NCBI GenBank assembly: GCA_947501935.1
Contig: CANMXU010000002.1
Coordinates: 62,001-126,000, forward strand
From: an uncultured Alteromonadaceae bacterium
GTDB lineage: Bacteria; Pseudomonadota; Gammaproteobacteria; Enterobacterales; Alteromonadaceae
Length of the DNA: 64,000 nucleotides
Direction of reading: 5' to 3'
Position numbers and translations under genes: made by a program. The notes under the pieces are model-generated. The model was not told the DNA's origin and made no database searches. It saw nothing but the letters and a program-made list of their open reading frames with translations. Below are positions 54,714 through 63,323 of this stretch, piece after piece. Positions within the stretch are counted from its first letter, which is position 1. Each line of letters starts with the position of its first letter.

Positions 54714-55271
54714 CTATTTAACGCGTTTAACTTTGACTGTACGGTTTGCGTCTAACTTTTTCAGATAAAAGGAACTTAAGGCACCGCGCTTAATAATAAC
54801 GGTATCGCCAGCTTTTAACTTCAACGTAGCACTATCTTTTTGTTGCCATATTTGACCATTTTCAAAAGTAAACTTTAGTTTGCCGTATGGATTTTTTTTC
54901 AACGATTTGATCGTCAAAGTAAGTTCAGGCAAACCTTTGCTGGTTTGAATATGCTCTTGACCAAACATATCAGCTTTAGCTTGTGTTGTTTGGATACGAT
55001 TTACAGCGGTGTTTTCTTGAGGAATAACAGCTGGAGTAGATTGAGCTGGAGAGTTAGCCGCTTGCATAGCAGGCTTTGGCGTACTTGATAAAACATTTTT
55101 TGTAGCAGGAACAACAGCCGTTGGACTTACAGTTTTAGCAATGTTATCAAAACATGCTAATCGTTCATTATTATTGGTAATTTTTGTGCAGGCGAATAAA
55201 GACTCGTTAGTTGATGTGGCCATGACTGCCGGTGCCATCAAACTAACGGCAAATAAAGTGCTTATTCTCAA
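54714..55271 (-). CDS. Small exported protein with C-x11-C (RLACFD) motif, unknown function
   Basis: A 185-residue protein not assigned to a named function. It starts with TTG, supported by an AGGAAGAG ribosome site. A signal peptide is at 1-18. Close to the mature N-terminus is Cys28...Cys40 with ERLACFD (36-42), a two-cysteine motif found in several exported proteobacterial proteins, including some type VI secretion accessories. A Pro/Ala/Thr-rich linker (about 50-105) follows. The C-terminal domain (about 110-185), with FENGQIWQQKD, LKAGDTVIIKRG and NRTVKVKRVK, looks like a small beta-barrel. The gene is set inside the tatABC-tatD operon, 12 bases after tatC. Confidence 0.75.
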   Translation of the reverse strand: MRISTLFAVSLMAPAVMATSTNESLFACTKITNNNERLACFDNIAKTVSPTAVVPATKNVLSSTPKPAMQAANSPAQSTPAVIPQENTAVNRIQTTQAKADMFGQEHIQTSKGLPELTLTIKSLKKNPYGKLKFTFENGQIWQQKDSATLKLKAGDTVIIKRGALSSFYLKKLDANRTVKVKRVK

Positions 55272-55282
55272 AATTGCTCTTC

Positions 55283-56026
55283 CTATTCAGACATCTCTTC
55301 GTCTGGCTTATGATATAAAGAGGCAATAAACACACCTACTTCAAACAATATTAACATTGGAATAGCTAACATGGTTTGCGAGATAATATCTGGAGGTGTC
55401 AACAACATGCCGATAATGAACGCACAAACAATAACATAAGGTCGCTTAGTACGTAAACTCTTCGGATCAGTTACACCGGTCCAACACAGTAAAATAATCA
55501 CTACAGGTATTTCAAATGCCGCACCAAAAGCAAAAAACAACTTTAAAACAAAATCTAAATAACTACTAATATCAGTGGCTATCGTTACACCTTCAGGAGC
55601 TACCGAGTTAAAAAAGGCAAAGACAACTGGAAAAACAATAAAGTAAGCAAAGGCAATGCCGCCATAAAACAAAAAAGTACTACCAAACATTAGTGGCGCA
55701 ATTAATTTCTTTTCACTCTTGTATAAGCCCGGTGCAATAAACCCCCAAATTTGAAACAAAATATAAGGCATGGCAATAAAAGTGGCTAATACGATAGTCA
55801 GCTTGAATGGCGCAAAAAATGGCGACGCAACATCAGTTGCAATCATTTGGGTGCCTACTGGCATGGTATCTAACAAAGGTAGGGCTAAGTATTGATATAT
55901 ATCTTGAGCGAAAGGCATTAAGCAACAAAAAACCACTAAAATACCAAGTACCGCATGTAATAATCGCGTGCGTAACTCAAGGAGGTGATCAAACAAGGTG
56001 TAAGAAGTTTTAACGTCAGCTGTCAT
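55283..56026 (-). CDS. tatC: Twin-arginine translocase subunit TatC
   Basis: Six-helix inner-membrane receptor for twin-arginine signal peptides. 247 residues (E. coli 258). The N-terminal LFDHLLELRTRLLHAVLG contains the conserved Glu used for signal recognition. The first periplasmic loop and FQIWGFIAPGLYKSEKK are also diagnostic. The ATG overlaps the tatB stop by one base, so translation is coupled. Operon order is tatA-tatB-tatC-small secreted gene-tatD. Confidence 0.98.
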   Translation of the reverse strand: MTADVKTSYTLFDHLLELRTRLLHAVLGILVVFCCLMPFAQDIYQYLALPLLDTMPVGTQMIATDVASPFFAPFKLTIVLATFIAMPYILFQIWGFIAPGLYKSEKKLIAPLMFGSTFLFYGGIAFAYFIVFPVVFAFFNSVAPEGVTIATDISSYLDFVLKLFFAFGAAFEIPVVIILLCWTGVTDPKSLRTKRPYVIVCAFIIGMLLTPPDIISQTMLAIPMLILFEVGVFIASLYHKPDEEMSE

Positions 56027-56412
56027 TACTTATTGGCATCTTCTTCAAGTTTATTATTAACCGGTGTTGAACTCACCGAATTACTCGCTACGCCACTTTC
56101 TTCACTACTAGATGAGTTAGTTTCGTAGGGACGAGTCACCATTTCAGCCGCTTCTTTTAACGACTTTAATGATTCTTCGATCTCCGGAGATAGATTTTTC
56201 ATCCCGCTTTGTTCTGCTTTTTTAAGGTTACTGTGCATCTCGTGAACACGTAATTCTTCAGTGAGCTCGGTTTTAACGGTATCACTAAATTTTCTTACGC
56301 CAGAAATCCAGCCTTTAACAGTTCTAATTGCCACCGGTAAGCGTTCAGGGCCAAGTACAACAAGGCCCATGATGGCAATGACTATTAGCTCCCAGAAGCC
56401 AATATCAAACAT
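56026..56412 (-). CDS. tatB: Twin-arginine translocase subunit TatB
   Basis: 128-residue inner-membrane protein that forms the signal-peptide receptor with TatC. It starts MFDIGFWELIVIAIMGLVVL followed by GPERLP, the TatB hallmark that separates it from TatA. One N-terminal helix, an amphipathic helix, then an acidic Ser-rich tail. It is two bases from tatA and one base overlapped with tatC. Shorter than E. coli TatB (171) but within family range. Confidence 0.96.
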   Translation of the reverse strand: MFDIGFWELIVIAIMGLVVLGPERLPVAIRTVKGWISGVRKFSDTVKTELTEELRVHEMHSNLKKAEQSGMKNLSPEIEESLKSLKEAAEMVTRPYETNSSSSEESGVASNSVSSTPVNNKLEEDANK

Positions 56413-56414
56413 AT

Positions 56415-56657
56415 TTACGCCTGATCTTTTTCTTTAACAGATTTTTTTTCTTCAACTGAAGTCTTATTTGCTAAGACTTCGTCGCTTGATTCGTCAGTTT
56501 TAGCTTTAGATTTATCGTCATCTTCATTTAAAGCGCCTTTAAAGCCTTTAATTGCTGAGCCTAAATCACCACCTATATTGCGTAATTTTTTAGTGCCAAA
56601 AAGTAAAATTATAATGACCGCAATAATTGCTAATTGCCAAATGCCTATACCACCCAT
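56415..56657 (-). CDS. tatA: Twin-arginine translocase subunit TatA
   Basis: 80-residue pore-forming component. The N-terminal helix [17 protein letters not shown] is followed by TKKLR (the FGxKKL hinge) and an amphipathic helix with [13 protein letters not shown]; the tail is charged and disordered. First gene of the tat operon, with its promoter probably in the 202-base gap upstream. TatB is separately encoded, so this is TatA and not a bifunctional form. Confidence 0.96.
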   Translation of the reverse strand: MGGIGIWQLAIIAVIIILLFGTKKLRNIGGDLGSAIKGFKGALNEDDDKSKAKTDESSDEVLANKTSVEEKKSVKEKDQA

Positions 56658-56859
56658 TAGATACTCCTAAATTTCATCAATCGAATTGCGCTTAAAAACT
56701 ATGCCGCCATTATAAAGTTTTCAACGTAAAAAGCACCCTCTCAATTACAATTCTATGCGTTAAGACAAACTTTCCCGAACATTGAAATTGTAACAGCAGA
56801 ATGCCAACATGGTAAGCTGCTTATTTTAAAGGAATTAATCGAGGTTTTTGCAGGGATTT

Positions 56860-59490
56860 TTATGCTCGGACAGTTACAAGTCGGGGTGTAACAAATTGTT
56901 CGCTTGCAATTTTGCAAGGGCGGCTAATGTAATAACCTTGGCCAAATTCACAACCAACATCTTTAAGCTGATTTAAGGTATCTTCGGTTTCTATGCCTTC
57001 TGCAACTATACGGTAACCAAACTGAGTGCCTAAGTCGTTAAGTGCTTTTACTAAACTAATATTGTTATTATCATAACTTAAACTTTTGATAAAACTGCGG
57101 TCTAATTTTATAAATTCAAACGGGTAATTATGTAAGAAGTTAAATGACGAAATTCCCGCGCCATAATCGTCTAATGCCAACTTAACACCGAATTCTTTCA
57201 AGCGACGTAAACCTTTTAATGCTAATTCAGCATGCTGAGCAAAAGCAGATTCATTAAATTCTAAAATAAGTCGTTGGGGTTCAATATTATGGAGTTTAAT
57301 TAAATCCATTAGCTTAGCTAACTGATTTGACTGAGTTAAATGACGGCCTGATAAGTTAATACCGATAAACGCGTTTTGATATTCAGCACTCTTCTGCCAA
57401 TATTTAAGTTGCTTAGCGACGGCTTCGACCACCCAGGTTTCCATTTCTAAAATCATGCCGGTTTCTTCGGCTAAATATAAAAATTCACTGGGCGTTAGAA
57501 TACCTTTGGTTGGATGATTCCACCGTAATAAGCCCTCAAAGCCAATAGTGGTAGTATGCTCTAAGTCAGATATTTTTTGGTAATGCAGTTCAAATTGTTG
57601 CTCTTTAATCGCAATACGCAGTTCTTGTTCTAAGGTCATAGTGGCAATTAACTGGTCACGCATACTTTCATCAAAGAAAACATAACGGCCACGGCCTAAG
57701 CTTTTCGCTTGATACATAGCAGCATCTGAGTCACGTAAAATTTCATTGGCATCAACATACTGGTTATTACATAAAGCAATACCAATACTGGCATTAGAAT
57801 GAAGGGTGTGCCCTTCTAGATCAAAAGGTTGTGCTACTGAAGAAATAATACGAGAAGCCACTTCTTCAACATCTTCTTGTATTTGAAATGAGTCGAGCAA
57901 AATAACGAATTCATCACCACCTAAGCGCGCCAGAATATCATTATCTCGTACGCACTTACTTAAGCGCCGTGAAATTTCTATTAAGAACAAGTCACCAGCA
58001 TGATGCCCTAGAGTATCGTTAATCATTTTAAAGCGGTCTAAGTCGATAAATAGCACAGCAAATTTATGCTTAGGATGACGCTTTAAATGTCGTAATGCGT
58101 GGCTCAAGCGATCAGAGAACATTGCTCGATTAGGTAACTTGGTTAACGCATCGTGATGCGCTTCAAAATATAATTGCTCTTCAGCTTTGCGGCGCTCTTC
58201 TATTTGCATGCGTAGCTTTAAATTACTCGCTTGCAACTCTTGAGTGCGTTCATTCACTAACTGCTCTAACTGCTCGTTAGTTTGTTGCACCTTGTCTTGG
58301 GCGCGCATGCGAGTAATGCCAATGGCAATTTGATGGCTAACAAATTGAATGAGTTTAAGGTCGCTTAACGCGTAGGCATCAGCAGCGTGGTAATGCTGAA
58401 TTGCCAAAACACCAAAAATTTCACCATGAACTTTTAACGGTGCTGCCAGCCATGCTTTGGGCATATTGCCAAATCGGTCATGTTGCGCTAAAGGCTCAGA
58501 TAAAGTTTCATTATTTGCAACGGTAAAGACTTTATCGTTGCAAATTAATACCGGCTTAGCTTTATTGATCACCAACTCTGTTAAACCATTGGCATATTTT
58601 CTTGATTGCGGCTCAGGGGAACTTTCATCAAAGTAATAAGGAAAGTCGAGTTGGCTTTTATCTTGGTTTACTAAGCAGATATAAAAATTATTGGCATGTA
58701 AACTCTTTTTCAATTCTTGGTGCAATGCGCTGTATAAGCCTGCCAAGCTTGTTTCAGTCGCGGTGATTTGAGCAATACTTAACAATGCTTTATGCATACG
58801 TTCAGCTTTTTGACGTTCAAAAATTTCTGATTGCAGTTTGCGATTAGTATCGGTTAATTTTTGCGTGCGCTGGGAAATGTTTTGCTCAAGTAATTCACGG
58901 CTACGAATGCGATCAATAGCGGTAACTAAATGCGTTCCAATAAACTGTAATAATTGACTGTCTTGGTCATCAAAAAACATTTTTGGGTCGTAACTTTGCA
59001 CAGCTATTACGCCAATGACTTGGTGACCGCGCATTAGAGGCACGCCAAGCCAATCTTCACAGGGCGTATGGTAATAACTAATTTTACCTGCTTGTGCTAA
59101 GGCTAAGCGTTCAGCGGAATTACAATGTATAGGTTCTATTTCGTCGAAAACTAGGCCGGTTAAACTTTTCTTCCAATTATTTTCATCAAAATAATCAAAA
59201 AGTTGCCTTTGTTGGGGATTATGGCAATAAGCGGTATTTAATTTGTTTTCAGAATTTAATAAAGTGACGTGGAAATTATCGCTAACCAGCTGACTGCTGA
59301 TCATCGCTTCTAATGCAGCATAAAACACATCCATATCAGTTACTGTGCTTGCCAATTCTGACAATTGCAGTAATCCTGATTGCATGGTTTTAACTTGACG
59401 ATATTTTTTTACTAGCGCTTTTAATTTAGGGAATTGCCTAATCGCTAAAATATCTTCTTTTGTCCTTGGATCCATCAAGGGGTTCCACAT
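56860..59490 (-). CDS. GAF-GAF-GGDEF-EAL c-di-GMP signalling protein
   Basis: An 876-residue cytoplasmic protein without membrane helices. Two GAF sensor domains (about 45-195 and 245-400) are each followed by a coiled coil. The GGDEF domain has an intact GGDEF at 524-528 and an RDND inhibitory site five residues before it. The EAL domain begins with E-G-L at 652-654 (Ala replaced by Gly), and retains NLSGRHL, LEFNES, LDDYGAG, IKLDRSFIKSL and VAEGIET, so the phosphodiesterase looks competent. Both activities may coexist, switched by the GAF ligands. The ribosome site is not obvious; Met6 (59475) is an alternative start. Single gene between the tat operon and a TonB receptor. Confidence 0.94.
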   Translation of the reverse strand: MWNPLMDPRTKEDILAIRQFPKLKALVKKYRQVKTMQSGLLQLSELASTVTDMDVFYAALEAMISSQLVSDNFHVTLLNSENKLNTAYCHNPQQRQLFDYFDENNWKKSLTGLVFDEIEPIHCNSAERLALAQAGKISYYHTPCEDWLGVPLMRGHQVIGVIAVQSYDPKMFFDDQDSQLLQFIGTHLVTAIDRIRSRELLEQNISQRTQKLTDTNRKLQSEIFERQKAERMHKALLSIAQITATETSLAGLYSALHQELKKSLHANNFYICLVNQDKSQLDFPYYFDESSPEPQSRKYANGLTELVINKAKPVLICNDKVFTVANNETLSEPLAQHDRFGNMPKAWLAAPLKVHGEIFGVLAIQHYHAADAYALSDLKLIQFVSHQIAIGITRMRAQDKVQQTNEQLEQLVNERTQELQASNLKLRMQIEERRKAEEQLYFEAHHDALTKLPNRAMFSDRLSHALRHLKRHPKHKFAVLFIDLDRFKMINDTLGHHAGDLFLIEISRRLSKCVRDNDILARLGGDEFVILLDSFQIQEDVEEVASRIISSVAQPFDLEGHTLHSNASIGIALCNNQYVDANEILRDSDAAMYQAKSLGRGRYVFFDESMRDQLIATMTLEQELRIAIKEQQFELHYQKISDLEHTTTIGFEGLLRWNHPTKGILTPSEFLYLAEETGMILEMETWVVEAVAKQLKYWQKSAEYQNAFIGINLSGRHLTQSNQLAKLMDLIKLHNIEPQRLILEFNESAFAQHAELALKGLRRLKEFGVKLALDDYGAGISSFNFLHNYPFEFIKLDRSFIKSLSYDNNNISLVKALNDLGTQFGYRIVAEGIETEDTLNQLKDVGCEFGQGYYISRPCKIASEQFVTPRLVTVRA

Positions 59491-59602
59491 AGAAGTTGTA
59501 TTATTTTTATGCGGTTAGTCTATCAAAAATATAACAATTGGCTAGCTAAATGTGTTTTTTCCCTGACTTTTTTGGATTAATGTAATAATTGTGTAGCTAA
59601 GA

Positions 59603-59639
59603 GCGCTTCAAAGCTCGAATGAGATAAGCTTTGAAGCGC
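59603..59639 (-). terminator. Strong hairpin after the second TonB receptor gene
   Basis: GCGCTTCAAAGCT and AGCTTTGAAGCGC form a perfect 13-bp stem with an 11-base loop, nine bases after the receptor stop. The minus-strand sequence after it (TTAGCTACAC) lacks a clear T run, so it may act as message protection as much as termination. Confidence 0.6.
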
Positions 59640-59647
59640 AGGACTAT

Positions 59648-62125
59648 TTAGAACTTATATGAAGTGCTAACAAAGAAAGTACGGCCAATTACATCGTAAA
59701 TGCTAGGCACAGTATCCATGTCGTTACCGTCTGGTACTAGCTCAGGCGCTTTATCAAATAAGTTTTTGATACCGCCGTTTACTTGCCAGTCATCATTAAC
59801 AAAGTATGAGGCTGATACATTGTGATAAATAACATCGTTTGTACGGTAAATTTCACCGTAAGCATTGCCGTGCATACCTTGAATGAATTGAGCATTATAT
59901 TGCAGGCTTAAGTCATCACTAATATCAGCAAATACTGAGAAATTAGACTTTAATTGCGCGTAACCGCCCATGTTGCCATCAATAGTTCCGGTGTAATCAA
60001 CACCATCTTGTTCAAATTCAGTTAAATAGGTGGTATCTAACAATACACGAACGTTGTCGAATCGCATGGTTAGGTTCCAGTCAATACCAGAAGTTTTTTG
60101 ACTACCAATGTTAGTTAACGCTGATGTCATGTTTGACAAGTCACCGTCTTCAGTAATATTGATGCCTTCACATGCTGCAGTATCGCCAGCGTGACATTTC
60201 CACATTTCGCTTTGTACATCAACACGACTAATTGCATTAGTTACGTCAAATTTCCAGTAATCAACAGTAGTTGAAATACCATCAGCAATTTCCCAAACCA
60301 TACCAAAAGTTAATGACTCACTTTCTTCAGGTTTTAAGTTTTCATCACTGGTGTAGTTAACCAAAATTTGTGGATCTTCTTCATTTTCCCATGGGTCATC
60401 AAGATAATCGAATGAACCTGAGTTACCGCCGTAAAGCTCGCTCACATTTGGCGCTCTAAAACCTGTAGCTGCAACTGCGCGAAGCATAAAGTTATCAGAA
60501 AATTCATAAGTAGCACCTAATTTCCAAGTGAAAGCACCACCGAAAGTTGAGTAGTCATCGTAACGAGTAGCCGCTTCAACACTTAATTGCTCGGTCACTG
60601 GGTAAGACATTTCACCGTAAACAGAGTTTACTGAGTAACTTCCAGAAGTAGGGTCTTGTTGCGCTGCAGTACTTTCACCGTCTTGAACGATTTGATCAGG
60701 AGTGTAAAAACCACCTTCGTATCTATGTTCTACACCAAAGGCATAACCAAGGTCGTTATCAGCAATGCCGCTATAACCCGCAGCTAAAACAAACTGCTCG
60801 TTGCCACCTTTGTTTTGTTCGGTGTAAAGAATATTTTCATCAACTAAGAATTCACGTGATAATGAATCACCTTTAAACCAAACGTCTTGGTTATCATAAA
60901 TGCTTGCTTCCATGTTACCGGCGTGAATTGAATTTTCAACGCTGTCTTTAGAATCGTTACGACCATAGGTAGCAGAAATATTCCAGCTATCATCGTTATC
61001 TAAATAACCGGTAAGGCCAAGTGATGCACGGTAAGTATCAGTTTCTTGCTTAGAAATACGTGGACCGGCATCAGTCATACGACGACGGTATTCTAATTCT
61101 TCTTCTAATTCACCCGTTTCTTCATTAATAAATTCTTCATAATCGGTATAGTCAGAATGAAGTTTTGAAGTATCTAACATTACAGAAGCAGGTTGTGGCG
61201 CCATGCTCTGCTGAGAGCTACGGTGGGTGTACATTAAGTCAGCACTAAATTCGATGTCGTTACCGAATTCTTTATTGTAGCTACTGAATAAGCTGGTTAG
61301 CTCATTAGGAGTTTGTGCGTAGCTGTCTTGAGTATAGTCATAGCCTTCTTCACGCTCAACAAAACCACCTTCGCCGTCAGCTACTAAACCACCTAAGGTA
61401 CCTTCTGGTACATAAGATGAGCTTCCAGGAGGAACAAAGTCACGGTCCGCTTGAATAATGTCGCCACGTTTAGAATATTGCAAACCAACAACTAAGTTAC
61501 CGCCAGCTAATTCAGTGCCGTGTAAAAGACTAAAGCCACCAGTTTCACCGTCACCTTTATCGGTAATGCTACTTTCAGCCGTTAATTCAGTTCCTTCAAA
61601 ATCTTTTTTGGTGATAATGTTTACCACACCAGCAATAGCGTCAGAACCATATACCGCTGAAGCGCCATCTTTTAAAATTTCGATTGATTGGATCATAGCT
61701 ACAGGGATAGTATTTAAATCTACTGCAGCATCAGCACCAACACCAGAAGCCACCATACGGCGACCATTTAATAATACTAAGGTACGTTCTTCACCCATAC
61801 CACGAAGGTTAACAGTAGCAGAGCCACCTGAGCCATTGTTTGAACTAGCACCTAAACTCATACCTGCAACTGAAGGCTGGTTTGATAAAATTTCTTCAAC
61901 CGATTGAAAGCCGTTTTTAACGATGAAATCTGAAGAGATTACGGTTACTGGGCTGGCTGTTTCAATGTCGGTACGGTTAATGCGAGAACCGGTAACCTCA
62001 ATGCGCTCTACTGAGCTTTCAGCACTTTCTTGTGCAAAAGCTTGAAAGGTCATTGCTGATGATGCTGCAACCCCAACAACAAGTGATCGCTTTACCGCGC
62101 GGCTAATAATTGATCTTTTTTTCAT
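59648..62125 (-). CDS. TonB-dependent outer-membrane receptor
   Basis: An 825-residue importer. The signal peptide is at about 1-31 (ending FQAFA), then the TonB-box-like VERIEVTGSRI. The plug follows, with VEEILSNQPSVAG, TVNLRGMGEERTLVLLNGRR, IEILKDGASAVYGSDAIAGV and VNIITKK. The barrel ends STSYKF with terminal Phe. The plug is the common Alteromonadales type, with VNLRGMG and a GRRM loop, often linked to peptide, nucleoside or carbohydrate uptake. No transport or catabolic partner is adjacent, so the substrate cannot be assigned. An AGAGAG ribosome site precedes the ATG. It probably forms its own transcription unit. Confidence 0.93.
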   Translation of the reverse strand: MKKRSIISRAVKRSLVVGVAASSAMTFQAFAQESAESSVERIEVTGSRINRTDIETASPVTVISSDFIVKNGFQSVEEILSNQPSVAGMSLGASSNNGSGGSATVNLRGMGEERTLVLLNGRRMVASGVGADAAVDLNTIPVAMIQSIEILKDGASAVYGSDAIAGVVNIITKKDFEGTELTAESSITDKGDGETGGFSLLHGTELAGGNLVVGLQYSKRGDIIQADRDFVPPGSSSYVPEGTLGGLVADGEGGFVEREEGYDYTQDSYAQTPNELTSLFSSYNKEFGNDIEFSADLMYTHRSSQQSMAPQPASVMLDTSKLHSDYTDYEEFINEETGELEEELEYRRRMTDAGPRISKQETDTYRASLGLTGYLDNDDSWNISATYGRNDSKDSVENSIHAGNMEASIYDNQDVWFKGDSLSREFLVDENILYTEQNKGGNEQFVLAAGYSGIADNDLGYAFGVEHRYEGGFYTPDQIVQDGESTAAQQDPTSGSYSVNSVYGEMSYPVTEQLSVEAATRYDDYSTFGGAFTWKLGATYEFSDNFMLRAVAATGFRAPNVSELYGGNSGSFDYLDDPWENEEDPQILVNYTSDENLKPEESESLTFGMVWEIADGISTTVDYWKFDVTNAISRVDVQSEMWKCHAGDTAACEGINITEDGDLSNMTSALTNIGSQKTSGIDWNLTMRFDNVRVLLDTTYLTEFEQDGVDYTGTIDGNMGGYAQLKSNFSVFADISDDLSLQYNAQFIQGMHGNAYGEIYRTNDVIYHNVSASYFVNDDWQVNGGIKNLFDKAPELVPDGNDMDTVPSIYDVIGRTFFVSTSYKF

Positions 62126-62315
62126 GACTAATCTCTCTATTTTTTTTGGAAGGTTTTCCTAGTTACCTTCATGGTGCAATACTAGACAGAAAAAGTTCGT
62201 TTCAATTTGTGTGACTTTTGTTGCGCGCGCGTTATCGAATTGTAACTTTACTCGCAAATCGCGCAAGAATTCGTCGCGATGTAAAAAACAGCTGCATTTT
62301 GAATTTTATTGACAA

Positions 62316-62354
62316 AATGAAAAAGCGGTATTGACTGCTGCCAATACCGCTTTT
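62316..62354 (-). terminator. Intrinsic terminator of the six-helix membrane protein gene
   Basis: AAAAGCGGTATTG and CAATACCGCTTTT form a 13-bp stem with an eight-base loop; the minus strand continues TTCATTTTG. It lies 31 bases after the stop and isolates that gene from the downstream TonB receptor gene. Confidence 0.85.
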
Positions 62355-62385
62355 ATTTAATGAAATACTGCTGATTAGCCGTTAT

Positions 62386-63228
62386 TTATTGGTGAGCCTT
62401 TTTTTCAGCAATTTCGGCTTGCCATTCGAACATATTCATTTCAATTAGCACAAAGGCAACTAACCATAAGAAAGCATCCCAGAACTCAACAAAATTACCG
62501 GTAACTCCCCAATAAATAGCGGCAAGTAGCAAAATACTATAAACAGTAACCTTGACGTATAAATTATATTTACTCCAAAGCTTACTGGAAATATTACCCA
62601 ACTGAATATGAACATCTACCTCTAACATCATCACCACTGATACCCAAGCGGCTGAATTAATCGCATCAACCCATGCCAGCATTTTTACGTCCATTAAACT
62701 TTGCGCGTCAGTAACTACTTTATAGTCAGGGTGATAATAAAATTCACTATGGGCTGCCGATAAGCTTTTACAAGTTTCATGGGTAAAAGCGTTATAAACA
62801 TTCAAGGTTTCCATATACTTCCAATCAGCTGGTAATGTACATAAGTCAGTAACTGAATGAAGAGTGAACTGACCTACCAAACCCACTTTGGTTAAATAGC
62901 CATAAAATGCATAGAGAATAATCAGATAACAAAGGCCACGAATACTATGTAAGGCAAGTTTGGTTTTACCAACAATTTTGTCGTCGTCAAGTACATAGGT
63001 TTCCAGTTCAAAAAGTAATAACAATACCAGCCATGCAGCGGTATCTATAGTAGAAGAAAACGCTTCAATAATAGTGTCCATGGAGACACCATTGGCAAAC
63101 ACCACTTCACTCGCTAACCATTCTTCACTAAAAAATAAATAAACATTAATCGCTAACAAAATATAAACAAGGTATTTAAAGCTTTGATAACCCCAAGCGT
63201 GAAAATGTTTCATTATGGTTTCATTCAT
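62386..63228 (-). CDS. Unrecognised six-helix inner-membrane protein with triplicated W-x7-E motif
   Basis: A 280-residue protein I cannot assign to a family. Six predicted membrane helices are at about 19-34, 60-76, 95-112, 185-204, 224-241 and 248-266. Each even-numbered helix carries the same pattern [D/N]-x3-W-x7-E-[L/V/M]-[E/D/N]: Asp62/Trp66/Glu74, Asn191/Trp195/Glu203 and Asp251/Trp255/Glu263. This implies three copies of a two-helix unit. A loop of about 70 residues between helices 3 and 4 has Cys130 and Cys153, possibly a periplasmic disulfide. The start at 63228 has AGGA seven bases upstream; an ATG at 63246 has none. It lies between a class III aminotransferase and a TonB receptor, with terminators on both sides, so it is probably a single-gene unit. 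Confidence 0.75.
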   Translation of the reverse strand: MNETIMKHFHAWGYQSFKYLVYILLAINVYLFFSEEWLASEVVFANGVSMDTIIEAFSSTIDTAAWLVLLLLFELETYVLDDDKIVGKTKLALHSIRGLCYLIILYAFYGYLTKVGLVGQFTLHSVTDLCTLPADWKYMETLNVYNAFTHETCKSLSAAHSEFYYHPDYKVVTDAQSLMDVKMLAWVDAINSAAWVSVVMMLEVDVHIQLGNISSKLWSKYNLYVKVTVYSILLLAAIYWGVTGNFVEFWDAFLWLVAFVLIEMNMFEWQAEIAEKKAHQ

Positions 63229-63290
63229 CGATAATTCCTGCATCATTTTTTGACCTAATATGACTTATTATTTACTCAGGATATAACGCA

Positions 63291-63316
63291 CAAGGCCGCT
63301 GATAAGAGCGGCCTTG
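63291..63316 (-). terminator. Terminator hairpin after the aminotransferase gene
   Basis: CAAGGCCGCT and AGCGGCCTTG form a 10-bp GC-rich stem with a six-base loop, eight bases after the aminotransferase stop. The following minus-strand sequence TGCGTTATA has few T residues, so efficiency is uncertain. Confidence 0.65.
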
Positions 63317-63323
63317 TTACTAA

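Noticed and set aside
61458..61907. 149-codon open frame on the plus strand inside the second TonB receptor gene
   Set aside because: Antisense shadow of the conserved plug domain; Pro/Ser-rich, no homology recognised.
62220..62282. CG-rich palindromic stretch (GCGCGCGCG and CGCG...GAATTC...CGCG) upstream of the second TonB receptor
   Set aside because: Arms match only partly and no repeat of the element occurs elsewhere in the window; could be chance in a short GC-richer patch.
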